Source: Malus domestica (taxonomy: Eukaryota; Streptophyta; Magnoliopsida; Rosales; Rosaceae). From it: a stretch of 64,000 nt of DNA. Position numbers and translations under genes: made by a program. Location: contig NC_091677.1 of the NCBI RefSeq assembly GCF_042453785.1, positions 26,351,501-26,415,500 of the forward strand, read 5' to 3'. This document shows positions 18,201 to 27,161 of the stretch, piece by piece. The notes under the pieces were generated by a model that saw only the letters and a program-made list of their open reading frames with translations, did not search any database and was not told where the DNA came from. Each line of letters begins with the position of its first letter. Within the stretch, counting starts at the first letter, position 1.

Positions 18201-21200
18201 TTCCTAATTTATCACCATAAATCAATCCTTAAATGCATTACTTAACAAGCCAAAAATCAACTCAATGTAGTTTTGTGCCTTCAAATTTAGTGTGAGTTAC
18301 GATGATGATTTGACTATAAAAATTAAAAATTAACAATAAAATAATAATAAGATAATACTGATAATGATAATAATTATACTAGTAGAAATAAAACAGGAAC
18401 AATATATGACAAAAATGAAGGACAAGAAACCTTGCAAAAGACACAGAACTAAGAGATTTGCTGATTATGGTGGAAAATCAAACTAGGATGGTCCAAGAAC
18501 CAACAAGAGAAGCCCATATGCTTAAGCAAAGTGCTTCAATATAACCACGTATAATAAACAAACTACTAAGTAATGGACTGCTACACAGGAAAGTCCAAAT
18601 GTAGATAAAGATAAACTTAAAATTATCAAAATTATAAAATTAAAGAACATGGGTTAAGAACTGATACATATCTGTAATTAAAATTATAAGAAAATACAAA
18701 AGTATGGAGAGAAGCCGAAGAGAGAGAATTTGCAGGTAAACAATAGACAGTGGCCTATTATCTGCCTAACCCAAGATGTTGGATCTAATCCCTCATTATT
18801 AGGGACAACGAAAATCTACCAATTTCATTGGCCGATTAATTTGGAATAATACTGCTGATAATAGCATTAAGTGGAGGGTTTCTCAATCTTCAATTTGGGA
18901 GACTATGAGAGGAGCCTTGGAGTTATACCAGCATTCCAACTAAAATTGTCTAAAGAGAGAGAGTTTGGAGCAAGAGTGTCCTTCATGGAATATATGATAG
19001 TGTCCTTCATGATATATGAGAGTATCCAATTGGATACAAGGTCCAGGCTAGAGATTAACTCTTGAGTGGTATTTACTTGTACGTGTTTGTTCTCTCTTCC
19101 AGTGAAGTTGAATAGTCTGGACGTCGGCATAATTACCCTGAACCACATAAATATTGGTATGCCTTTTCATCTCCAACTACTTTTTTAAATTATTTCCATA
19201 ATTCGTATTTGTCGTGATTAGGGGATTCATGTCACCTATAGTTGATGTCAAGAACAGCTATGACTGATACAAATGAAAATTTTCAAAAGATTGAACATTG
19301 AACAAAACAAGTAACAAGTAAACAACTCAGATGTTGCAAGAACAAAGTACAAACTAAATGATCACTTTAGCACACATTAGTAACAATAATGCCAATGGAA
19401 GAATAGTTGTGCACAAGTAAATGTACAATAATCTAGATAATGTTGTCACAATCGAGAACAGAAATTAAGTATAAATCTTAAAACTAAAAATTTTCATTAA
19501 AAAATATACATACCACCACAGGATCTGAACCTCTTGACTTGGGCAGGAACATCCAAGAAGGAACAGTGACACAGTAACTCCATCCTGTATGTGGGTTATG
19601 TGGCCAAACAGAGTCTCGTCCATCCTTCATTCAAAACCCAAAATAGATTATTACAAGAAGGGGAAAAAAAACAGAATCATCTAAATTAGAATCATGCAGA
19701 ATCTTGTTCCTGCAAAGCCAAATCTGTCATATACTACAAAACTGATTGACTTACAGCATACAGGTCATGTCAGTGACATATTTCATTCACTATATAGTTG
19801 AAGTACTGGTCTAGGCTCACACCACAAAAATAAGGCCAAATGGGAGGAGGTAACCTCTACCTTTTTGCAATTAACAGTTCACATATTGTATTTCACCATA
19901 TTTACGATGATTGGCAGACACCAATAGGTATGTTTGTCTTAACAGAGAAAACTGAACTAAATAAGTTACCTGACCTAGATGGAAATATACATGATTAAAA
20001 AAAAGTATTATACCATCATTTCTAGTCGTGTAAGATGGAAATTTATCCATGATACTTAAACTTGGACCTTCAAAATCTAAGCATATAACTGCAAAAACGA
20101 CAGCAAAACGTAATTCTCTGTGAAAATGAAAATCCAGATTTAAATACCATCTGTTATACTTATTTTCAGGTCTTATAGTAATTTAGGCCTCAACTTCTTT
20201 CTGTAGGTGAACCACCAAAACCCTACATAATAGCTCAACACTGTTTTTGGTAGATCTCTTCAATTGTGAATTTCAGATGCAGCATACAACCAATTCGTAG
20301 GGTTCCTGCGACATTGTTTGTTCTAAAACCCCCTTTTTTCCCAGAGTGAAATGCGCATAGAAGATGCAGCATCCTAACATATTACTTCAAATTGATCTTT
20401 CTATCCTCTTTTGCAGTATAAAAAATATAAAATTATTCTCAAGAGGGTTTCTATTTCACTTCCCTGCTCCCACACCTAGAAATACTTTACAAACGTCTAC
20501 ACCTGTTTACACTTTCCCGTTTATATCTTTCAGTTTACATCCAACAATGTCCTCTCCCCCAAAACTTCTTCCCGAGCTTCCATCCCATCCCAGATCGACC
20601 AACCATACCATATCATTAACACCCTTAGAGAAACATTGTCAACATACATACCCATTGACTGTGTGAAACATTTCCTACTTAAGGCTTGTGGGACTGTCAA
20701 AAGCCCAGACATACCTATTCCATTATTTTGCAACCCATCACTACTGGTATGGATCAAAATTTATTCTCTCATCGCCACTCTGAATTGTCGTATTTTCAGT
20801 AAACAAATTATATGTCCATTTTCTTTTTTTTTCCTTTTAGTTATGATATGTCTTCTAAAACATAACTAAAATAACTTTAATCACCTAGGTCTGAGATCAA
20901 GTGCTTAAATTTAATCATATACTTCATCAAATTTCAAACTTTTAACACATAATTAATTCACAAAACCAGTCGAAAAATTCACCAAAACCCACTTACCTAA
21001 ATTCCAACCCAAATCCAATAATTAATTCAAAAAAAAATTAAAGCTTCATAACTGGGTGTCCCCAAAAGCCATAAACTAAACAAAACACGATCAGAAAACG
21101 GAAAGTTCGAGTACCCATTTGCGAGGAGGAGGGCTCCAATCCATGCCCAGAGGGAGAGGCGAAGTGCCGTCGTGGCGGTATTTGGGAGGGCTGCGACTGC

Positions 21201-21408
21201 GCTCCACGCGCTTGGTGGTGCTTTTGTTGTCATAATCGTCCCTGGCATCAGAAGCTACGTCGTCGGTGCGATGAGGGGCAGTTCGGGAATCGGAGAGTAA
21301 AGAAGTAGGGCGGTGAGGGAAGGGATCGGAATAGGGATCGGAATAAGGATCGGAGAAATCATGGGAGTTGAAGTCCATGAGAGAGAGATCGTGCGCGTAC
21401 AGATTCAT
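12204..21408 (-). CDS. EREX: PX-domain protein EREX/EREL family, ten coding exons
   Basis: PX proteins of this plant family bind phosphoinositides and act as RAB5 effectors in transport to the vacuole. Exons on the minus strand: 21115-21408, 19514-19624, 17666-17764, 16130-16216, 15202-15310, 14319-15097, 13462-13626, 13131-13373, 12682-12900, 12204-12464. All borders are GT-AG and the lengths sum to 2367, an exact 789 codons (788 aa). Family signatures are [18 protein letters not shown] at the end of exon 1 and the PX core [13 protein letters not shown] (from residue 136) with RRFNDFLKL and PPAPPKG. After a Ser/Asn-rich linker in exon 6 come long coiled coils (exons 6-9). Introns 1-3 are each over 1.4 kb and hold repeats. 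The N-terminus carries a [12 protein letters not shown] repeat. EREX, EREL1 and EREL2 are hard to separate without alignment. Confidence 0.93.
15455..15495. repeat. GT-rich microsatellite in EREX intron
   Basis: An interrupted run of GTGTGT with TATT and TATG interruptions, within the intron between exons 4 and 5. Confidence 0.8.
16088..16120. repeat. (GA)n microsatellite beside EREX exon 4
   Basis: An AGAGAG run lies 10 bases beyond the donor site of exon 4 (on the minus strand it is a CT tract just inside the intron). Length changes here could influence splicing of that exon. Confidence 0.85.
16461..16595. repeat. Tandem duplication, 68-bp period, in EREX intron 3
   Basis: Two copies starting CATTTAGTTGTTATTATTAT (16461 and 16529) end in TTTACTGGTAATTTAC, with very few differences. 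Confidence 0.9.
16642..16742. repeat. Tandem duplication, 52-bp period, in EREX intron 3
   Basis: Two copies starting AAATATATAACATAGTTTTC (16642 and 16694) end in GAAATAACAT. It is only 46 bp from the preceding 68-bp duplication but unrelated in sequence. Confidence 0.9.
16935..17110. repeat. Cluster of degenerate GTATCC/GGATAC motifs
   Basis: GTATCC, its complement GGATAC, or near variants (GTATCT, CATATCC) occur more than ten times in about 175 bases of EREX intron 3. This looks like the subterminal part of a DNA transposon with repeated binding motifs, but no ends or target duplication could be assigned. Confidence 0.5.
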
Positions 21409-22073
21409 CTTCGGTTCGTTGTTGTCTGTGTTCTTGGTGTCACCGCAATTAGCATGAACTACGAAGGCTTGACGCCAAGTAATGTGGACGCGATCCGGTT
21501 TGATGTTAAAAATTTAACCGGATCAACAAGCATTTACCGGTTCAATTTGGTCTGATTTGTTTTGACCGATCTTATCATTGAAATCGATCCGAATCGAACG
21601 AAATCAAACTATTGTTTATTGGTTTTTATCTTCAATTAAATTGTTAATTGGTTTGATTCAATCAGTTTAAGCTTATTTTAAAACATAAAAGATTTAAGAA
21701 AAAACATTTACCATTTTAAGAGTTTTAATTTTTTTTTGCATATTCACACATCTTACATATTTCAATTTGATTAAAAGATTAAAGCTTTTTTTTTCAACAC
21801 AAAAATGTTATGAAGTCAACTAGTGCTAAGTTTTAATTAAATAAAATCATGCTAGCAAACGACTTACTATCTATTTGTATCATAATATTTTACCATTTTA
21901 TATGGCATCTTAGGTGGAAAACCACATTTAAATAATATCAATTTTTATTCAATTAAAGGGAATTAAAAAAAAACCAAAAAAAGGAAAAGTCCTAAAACAG
22001 TAAAATCTAGCAAACATAAAACTTAATGTTTCTTCTTCTGCCGTCCTCTCCTTCTCCTTCATTCTACGCTTTC
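21115..22073 (-). promoter_or_regulatory. EREX exon 1 and upstream promoter interval
   Basis: The 665 bp between the EREX ATG (21408, minus strand) and the LTR element hold the promoter and leader. A segment with repeated CCGGTT/GGTTTGAT-like motifs at about 21490-21670 resembles dispersed plant repeats. No clear TATA box was chosen. The neighbouring LTR reads in the same direction. Confidence 0.45.
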
Positions 22074-22077
22074 CTAG

Positions 22078-22617
22078 TGTCACGGGATGACTCTTTAAGC
22101 CTTCCGCCCGTGCGGCACTTAGACTTGAATACCTCGACGAACAAGCTAAGTAAGCCTTCGAAGCCTCGCTTCCCCGGATCGAATCACAAAGAAAGCTAAG
22201 ATAGCTTGGAGAATGCTAAGATCACTTAGAAGATGGGAGAAAGGAAGCTTTGTATTGAAAGTTAAGAGAACTTTACAATTGCTTACAATTCTTGGATGGT
22301 TTGGCCAAATGGCCTTACCTCCTATTTATAGGCCTAAGTCACCTCCTCAATGGAGGGTTCTAGAATCCCCTACTTACATCCAAAAATATCTAGCATAGTT
22401 CTAGATACAACTTGCCTAATCTAGATTATTCTAGGTGAGGCTTAAATATGTACACTTGTGTGGAATGTTCCGGAATACCCTAGATTATCTTGAATGCTCC
22501 GCCACGTTCTTGATTTCTCCGGGACGTTCCAGAAGCTTCCATGAAGACATGGCTTCATGGGCTTAGATATATGATGTCTTGGGCATTTTCTTTGTTTTTA
22601 ACATGCGGCCCGTGACA
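22078..22617 (-). repeat. 3' LTR of the gypsy element
   Basis: Downstream LTR in the sense of transcription, 540 bp. On the minus strand a TATAAATA box lies at 22323-22330, with heat-shock-type motifs upstream of it at 22358-22365, 22463-22475 and 22527-22539. It is the LTR nearest EREX and points toward that gene. Confidence 0.95.
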
Positions 22618-22633
22618 TCCTCCCCCACTTAAG
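22618..22633 (-). other. Polypurine tract
   Basis: On the minus strand AAGTGGGGGAGGAT directly abuts the 3' LTR, the expected plus-strand priming site. The stop codon of the ORF overlaps its upstream edge. Confidence 0.88.
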
Positions 22634-25361
22634 CCGTCGACGTCCTCGTCGACTCTTGCCTCTCGAATGTCTGAATCAAGTCCTTATATTGCCATAAGGA
22701 CATCTCCTTCTCCCATGTTGCTTCGGAGTATGGTAGCCCCTTCCATTTGACAAAGTACTCCACATGCTTTGGTTGTCTTGGTCGCACCACGACACGCTTG
22801 GCTTCAATGCTCTCCACTTCTTTGTCAAATGCCTCCGTCATCAAAGGGGGTGCTCGATGAGACTCACCTCGACTTGGTTCCTCATCGTCCGCATGATAAG
22901 GCTTCAAGTTGCTCACATGGAACACCGGGTGAAACTTGAGGCGGGGTGGGAGTTCCACAACATACGCGGCTTTGCCAACCTTCTTGATGATAGGGAATGG
23001 TCCCTCATATTTCCGCAACAAGCTCTTGTGCAAGCCACGAGTACTCTTGTGCTGAGATGCATTGAGCTTCACAAAGACTTGGTCGCCAGTTTGGAACTCC
23101 ACATTCCTTCTCTTGCGATCCGCCCATTTCTTCATCTTCTTTGAAGCCTTCTCCAAATGAGCTCGAGCAAGTTCGTGGGCTAATTGCCACTCCTTAGCAG
23201 TTTTGAAAGCGGCTGGACTATTCCCCGTGTAGCCAGTCACGACCGTGTTCGGGGTCAAGGGTTGTTGCCCTATAGCCAACTCGAACGGACTTTTCCCCGT
23301 CGACTCCGAACGTTGCAAGTTATAAGAGAATTGGGCAACATCAGGTAACTTAGCCCAATCTCGTTGATTGGCACTAACATAGTGCCGCAAATAAGTCTCC
23401 AACTCGGGTGGCGACATCCTATAAGGTGATTTGGAGGGAGGCTTAGCACCAGGCTCCAACTCAATCGCATGGTCGACCTCTCTCCTTGGTGGCAACTTCT
23501 TTGGCAGTTCCTTAGGCATCACGTCCGCAAACTCCACAAGGACGTCTTCCACTTGTTTCGGCAAAGGCCCGTGCTTCTCCTCCCCTTCATTCAACATTAG
23601 GGTTGCAAGAAATGTGGCCTCGCCTTTCTTCCAAGACTTGGCAAATTGAATTGCCGACAAGTGCTGGGTACACTTTTTGGCTTGCCTTTCCAATGGCACT
23701 AGGCAAGGTTGTCTTCCGTCGGCCAGGATACAGAAAATATTGTAGAAGGGAATGGGAAAGGCTCGTACCTTGTCCATGAACTCTAACCCAATGACTACGC
23801 CATAGTCGTCCATCTTGACTACGGTGAAGTCGATTGTTCCCTTCCATGTGCCAATGTCTACGTGTACATTGCGCGCAACTCCAACAATGGGGGTGGCAGC
23901 GGAATTTACCGTCTTCACGCTACCGGGCTCCTTGGTGACTCGGAGGCCAAGCCTTGTGGCTTCCTCCGACGTCATGAAGTTGTGTGTTGCTCCCGTGTCC
24001 ACCAACACACGCGTCGTCTTGTCACCAGTCTTGACGTCGACGAACAATGATCCTCCCCCAACTTGAGCCTTAGGTTGTGGGAGGGTTGTCTGGATGGCAT
24101 TCAGTAGACGGATGCATCCCATCGTTGCATCGTTACTCTCCTCGGCCTTGTCCTCCTTGAAGGCCATGGCCTTAAGGGCCTTCTTTTGTGGGCAATCTCG
24201 CATCATGTGAGGGCCGTCGCATAGGTAACAAGTGGGTTGCCAAGACTTACCTTTGCCTTTGTCATGCTTATCGGCTTTCTTCTCCTTCGGTTTGCTTGTC
24301 TCGGCCTTGTCATTCGGCTTGTGTTCTCCCCCACTTCTCTCATGGTTACCCCTCTTCCCCGTGGACTTGGAATCCCCTTGGTGGCTTGATTTAAACTCAA
24401 TCAAGGATTCAGCGGCGGCAATGGCATCAGACAATGTTTGCACGTGCCTCCTTTGTAGTTCGAGTTTTGCCCAATTTTGCAGTCCACTCATGAAGTACAT
24501 GAGCTTGTCTTCCTCTAACATGTTGGGCACCTCGAATAACAAGCTCACGAAGGCGTTGACATAGTCTTTGACGCTCCCCGTTTGCTTGAGCCACCTTAGT
24601 TTCTCCTTGGCTTCGTACTTGGCATTTTGGGGATAGAAGTGCAACATAAGATCTTTCTTAAATTCATCCCAAGTGGTGAGAGAGAACGTACCTTGCTCAA
24701 TCTCCATGCTTCGGCGACGCCACCACATAAGGGCATTGTCAGCTAAGAACATGGTTGCCGTTGAGATTTTGGACTCGTCATCTTCAAGCTTTAGGTACTT
24801 GAAGTATCGCTCCACGTTCCACACGAATGTGTCGAGCTCCTTTGCTTCCCTCTTCCCATTATAGGATTTGGGTTTAAAGGAGTCGATTACCTTGGAGTCC
24901 AACGCCTTGATTTCCCTCGACCCTTGCACGAATTGCTTCACGACTGCTTCTTTACAAAACGCCACATCTCCCTTAAGTTCCCTTGTGTCCTTTATCTCTT
25001 CTTGAAGCGCCACAAACCTTGCCTCTATGTTGTCAAGGTGAACCTGGACTTCCCTCCGCATCTTGTCTGCCATGGTGTTGAGAGCGCCAAGGAGCTCATC
25101 TCGTAGCCCTTCCACCAAGCCACGCAGTTCATCCTTACCATTGTCCACCATGGTTTGGATTTCCTCCTTGTCGACAACGTCCTCATCAAGTCGAGTATCG
25201 AACTCGAGTATGGTTCGTTCCACCTTCTCGAGTCGCTCTTCCATGGTCTCCATCGATGCTTGCAAGTCCTTTAACTTTGGCTTGCTCTTGGCAACGTCTT
25301 GGACCTCGGCAGTACGCTCCCTTAGGTCGGAGACTCCGGACACCATCTCTCCACTTGCCAT
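22629..25361 (-). CDS. Fused gag-protease-integrase tail-chromodomain polyprotein, 910 aa
   Basis: An open frame of 910 aa starting at ATG 25361. In order: N-terminal coiled coil (about 1-130), retrotransposon gag domain (FVWNVERYFKYLKL, WWRRRSMEIEQG), zinc knuckle of CX2CX3HX4C form (C378, C381, H385, C390), aspartic protease DTGATHNF (455 onward), and the protease-RT linker up to SPYRMSPPELE. The frame then passes straight into integrase C-terminal sequence (YLRHYVSANQRDWAKLP, FSYNLQRSESTGKSPFEL), the GPFPIIKKVGKAAYVVELP segment and a chromodomain (EYFVKWKGLPYSEATWE). RT, RNase H and the integrase catalytic core are missing, yet no stop or frameshift follows. The junction (near 23400) falls where both parents would read LE, suggesting a microhomology deletion. 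It could still supply Gag and protease and be mobilised in trans. Confidence 0.93.
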   Translation of the reverse strand: MASGEMVSGVSDLRERTAEVQDVAKSKPKLKDLQASMETMEERLEKVERTILEFDTRLDEDVVDKEEIQTMVDNGKDELRGLVEGLRDELLGALNTMADKMRREVQVHLDNIEARFVALQEEIKDTRELKGDVAFCKEAVVKQFVQGSREIKALDSKVIDSFKPKSYNGKREAKELDTFVWNVERYFKYLKLEDDESKISTATMFLADNALMWWRRRSMEIEQGTFSLTTWDEFKKDLMLHFYPQNAKYEAKEKLRWLKQTGSVKDYVNAFVSLLFEVPNMLEEDKLMYFMSGLQNWAKLELQRRHVQTLSDAIAAAESLIEFKSSHQGDSKSTGKRGNHERSGGEHKPNDKAETSKPKEKKADKHDKGKGKSWQPTCYLCDGPHMMRDCPQKKALKAMAFKEDKAEESNDATMGCIRLLNAIQTTLPQPKAQVGGGSLFVDVKTGDKTTRVLVDTGATHNFMTSEEATRLGLRVTKEPGSVKTVNSAATPIVGVARNVHVDIGTWKGTIDFTVVKMDDYGVVIGLEFMDKVRAFPIPFYNIFCILADGRQPCLVPLERQAKKCTQHLSAIQFAKSWKKGEATFLATLMLNEGEEKHGPLPKQVEDVLVEFADVMPKELPKKLPPRREVDHAIELEPGAKPPSKSPYRMSPPELETYLRHYVSANQRDWAKLPDVAQFSYNLQRSESTGKSPFELAIGQQPLTPNTVVTGYTGNSPAAFKTAKEWQLAHELARAHLEKASKKMKKWADRKRRNVEFQTGDQVFVKLNASQHKSTRGLHKSLLRKYEGPFPIIKKVGKAAYVVELPPRLKFHPVFHVSNLKPYHADDEEPSRGESHRAPPLMTEAFDKEVESIEAKRVVVRPRQPKHVEYFVKWKGLPYSEATWEKEMSLWQYKDLIQTFERQESTRTSTA

Positions 25362-25388
25362 ATCCTACTTTCCTTTAAGTGATTCACG

Positions 25389-25406
25389 AGCTAGGCTCTG
25401 ATACCA
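25389..25406 (-). other. Primer-binding site, tRNA-Met type
   Basis: On the minus strand, two bases after the 5' LTR, the sequence TGGTATCAGAGCCTAGC matches the complement of the plant initiator tRNA-Met 3' end over the first 12-13 bases, the usual primer site of plant gypsy elements. Confidence 0.92.
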
Positions 25407-25408
25407 GC

Positions 25409-25948
25409 TGTCACGGGATGACTCTTTAAGCCTTCCGCCCGTGCGGCACTTAGACTTGAATACCTCGACGAACAAGCTAAGTAAGCCTTCGAAGCCTCGC
25501 TTCCCCGGATCGAATCACAAAGAAAGCTAAGATAGCTTGGAGAATGCTAAGATCACTTAGAAGATGGGAGAAAGGAAGCTTTGTATTGAAAGTTAAGAGA
25601 ACTTTACAATTGCTTACAATTCTTGGATGGTTTGGCCAAATGGCCTTACCTCCTATTTATAGGCCTAAGTCACCTCCTCAATGGAGGGTTCTAGAATCCC
25701 CTACTTACATCCAAAAATATCTAGCATAGTTCTAGATACAACTTGCCTAATCTAGATTATTCTAGGTGAGGCTTAAATATGTACACTTGTGTGGAATGTT
25801 CCGGAATACCCTAGATTATCTTGAATGCTCCGCCACGTTCTTGATTTCTCCGGGACGTTCCAGAAGCTTCCATGAAGACATGGCTTCATGGGCTTAGATA
25901 TATGATGTCTTGGGCATTTTCTTTGTTTTTAACATGCGGCCCGTGACA
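25409..25948 (-). repeat. 5' LTR of the gypsy element
   Basis: Upstream LTR, 540 bp, with the same TATA box (25654-25661) and the same heat-shock-type motifs (25689-25696, 25794-25806, 25858-25870). It should carry the promoter for the element's own RNA. Confidence 0.95.
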
Positions 25949-26012
25949 CTAGTCACCATCTTCCCTATGCCCTACAAGAACACTGCTTCCACTACTCTCC
26001 ATGTTTTAATTA

Positions 26013-26162
26013 TGGGAACTTTAACGAAAAGCTCTCGGTACTGTTCATTTTAACGAAAAACCACATTTTTACACTAAAAAGTCAATCCTGGTAATATTCA
26101 CTTTACCTTTTATTTTTTCCTTATCATTAAAACTCAAAGTTTTCAAACTTTTTTCATTAGTT
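26013..26162. mobile_element. Short TIR element (MITE), apple-type repeat
   Basis: Begins GGGAACTTTAACGAAAAGCT and ends with CTTTTTTCATTAGTTT, imperfectly inverted. It contains the AACGAAAAACCACATTTTTA segment. From memory this is one of the commonest short repeats in apple and pear DNA, and it supports placing the window in that group. No coding content. Confidence 0.6.
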
Positions 26163-26744
26163 TGCCTTTTAATTATTGGTAAGCATTGATTGTTATTTTT
26201 TCATTGAATTTTTTTCCCCTTTTGTGTGTCTGTATGCAGTTTCTTTCATTCTTCATTGTTACAAATTATTGTTTTTTCATCCACAATCATGTTGATTATT
26301 GTACTTTTGTTGAGTTCATCTTTTTAATCGGCTTCTTAATCTCCACCATTGCAAGTTGCTATTTGCTATCATTATTTTATACTAGTCAACTGTTGAATGT
26401 TAATGGGAAGTCCAGTATCATTGTAGACTGAATTTAAGCATCCCCAATTGCTTTAGTTTGCTTTTCTCTCTAAATTGGTTTGCTGTAGTTCTAACAAAAT
26501 TATGATTTTTTTTTTTTCACTGGGATGATTTTGTTGTTTAGAGCTACTAAGTCACTTTATTATTTTGTTTAATTGTTGAAAGATTGACAATGAAGATTGA
26601 AACATCCCCCAATGAATCAGAGGGCATTAACCACATGAATAACAATACAATATATTAAGGTAATTTACTTTTTATTTAAACAATCGTAGAAGTACTCTTG
26701 ATGATTGTGTGGATTATATCAACTTGTATAATTATGTTTTGTAG
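26163..26744. other. AT-rich intergenic sequence
   Basis: Highly T-rich. Frames here are hydrophobic by composition only, and I see no recognisable domain. It may hold remains of the 5' part of the FAR1-related pseudogene that follows. Confidence 0.5.
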
Positions 26745-26862
26745 GGCATGGACATCTTATAATGAGATGATTGAAGAAGAAGAAGAAAATGTAATTGAAG
26801 TGAATTCTAATATCATTGAAATATAAAGCAACGGAGATGACATAGAAAATAATGAGATTGAT

Positions 26863-27161
26863 TGTAACATTCCACATCGCTTAGAAGAGTTGATCCTCTA
26901 AGTCTTTTATGTACATGACCACCTCTTCCTAGCATGAGGTCTTTTAGGAGCTCACTGACTTCGGGTTCCATAGGAACTCCGAAGTTAAGAGAGAAATGAG
27001 CCAGAGCATTCCCAGGATGGATGACCTACTGAGAAGTTTTGCTCGTTTGAGTTTCCAGAAACAAAACAGTAAGGGCGTGGTTGATGCCTTAAAGCGGACA
27101 ATATCGTGCTACGGCGGAGTCAAGCCCGGGATGTGGTGGGGGCCCGAGCCAGGATGTGACA
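26863..27161 (+). mobile_element. Cassandra TRIM solo LTR
   Basis: Starts TGTAACATTCCACATCGC and ends GGATGTGACA, 299 bp, flanked by TTGAT and CTGAT, a 5-bp target duplication with one mismatch. Its central part (about 26958-27047) is clearly 5S rRNA-derived. No second LTR or internal region is present, so it is a solo LTR. Cassandra is a plant terminal-repeat retrotransposon in miniature defined by 5S sequence in its LTRs. It lies inside the FAR1-related pseudogene. Confidence 0.93.
26958..27047 (+). other. 5S rRNA-like domain within the Cassandra LTR
   Basis: GGAACTCCGAAGTTAAG and CAGGATGGATGACCTACTG align with the internal control region of plant 5S rRNA (AACTCCGCAGTTAAGCG and AGGATGGGTGACC). 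The A-box and the intermediate/C-box region are recognisable but diverged. It is not a genuine 5S gene: both flanks are LTR sequence. Confidence 0.9.

Larger units (their letters stand above)
22074..25952 (-). mobile_element. Ty3/gypsy chromovirus LTR retrotransposon, internally deleted
   Basis: A structurally bounded element: two 540-bp LTRs (22078-22617 and 25409-25948), flanked by CTAG at 22074-22077 and 25949-25952 as a 4-bp target duplication. Transcription runs on the minus strand. The LTRs begin TG and end CA within a 9-bp perfect inverted repeat (TGTCACGGG/CCCGTGACA). I compared the two LTRs by eye and found no difference, which points to a recent insertion. A tRNA-Met primer site and a polypurine tract are in place. 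The single internal ORF joins gag-protease directly to the integrase C-terminus plus chromodomain, so the copy is non-autonomous. Confidence 0.95.

Noticed and set aside
22213-25729. Two identical 61-codon plus-strand frames as small genes
   Set aside because: They lie at the same place in both LTRs of the gypsy element and are antisense to its transcription; they are repeat sequence.
26958-27047. A 5S rRNA gene
   Set aside because: The 5S similarity is diverged, lacks both gene ends and is embedded in an LTR with TG...CA ends and a target duplication; it is Cassandra.
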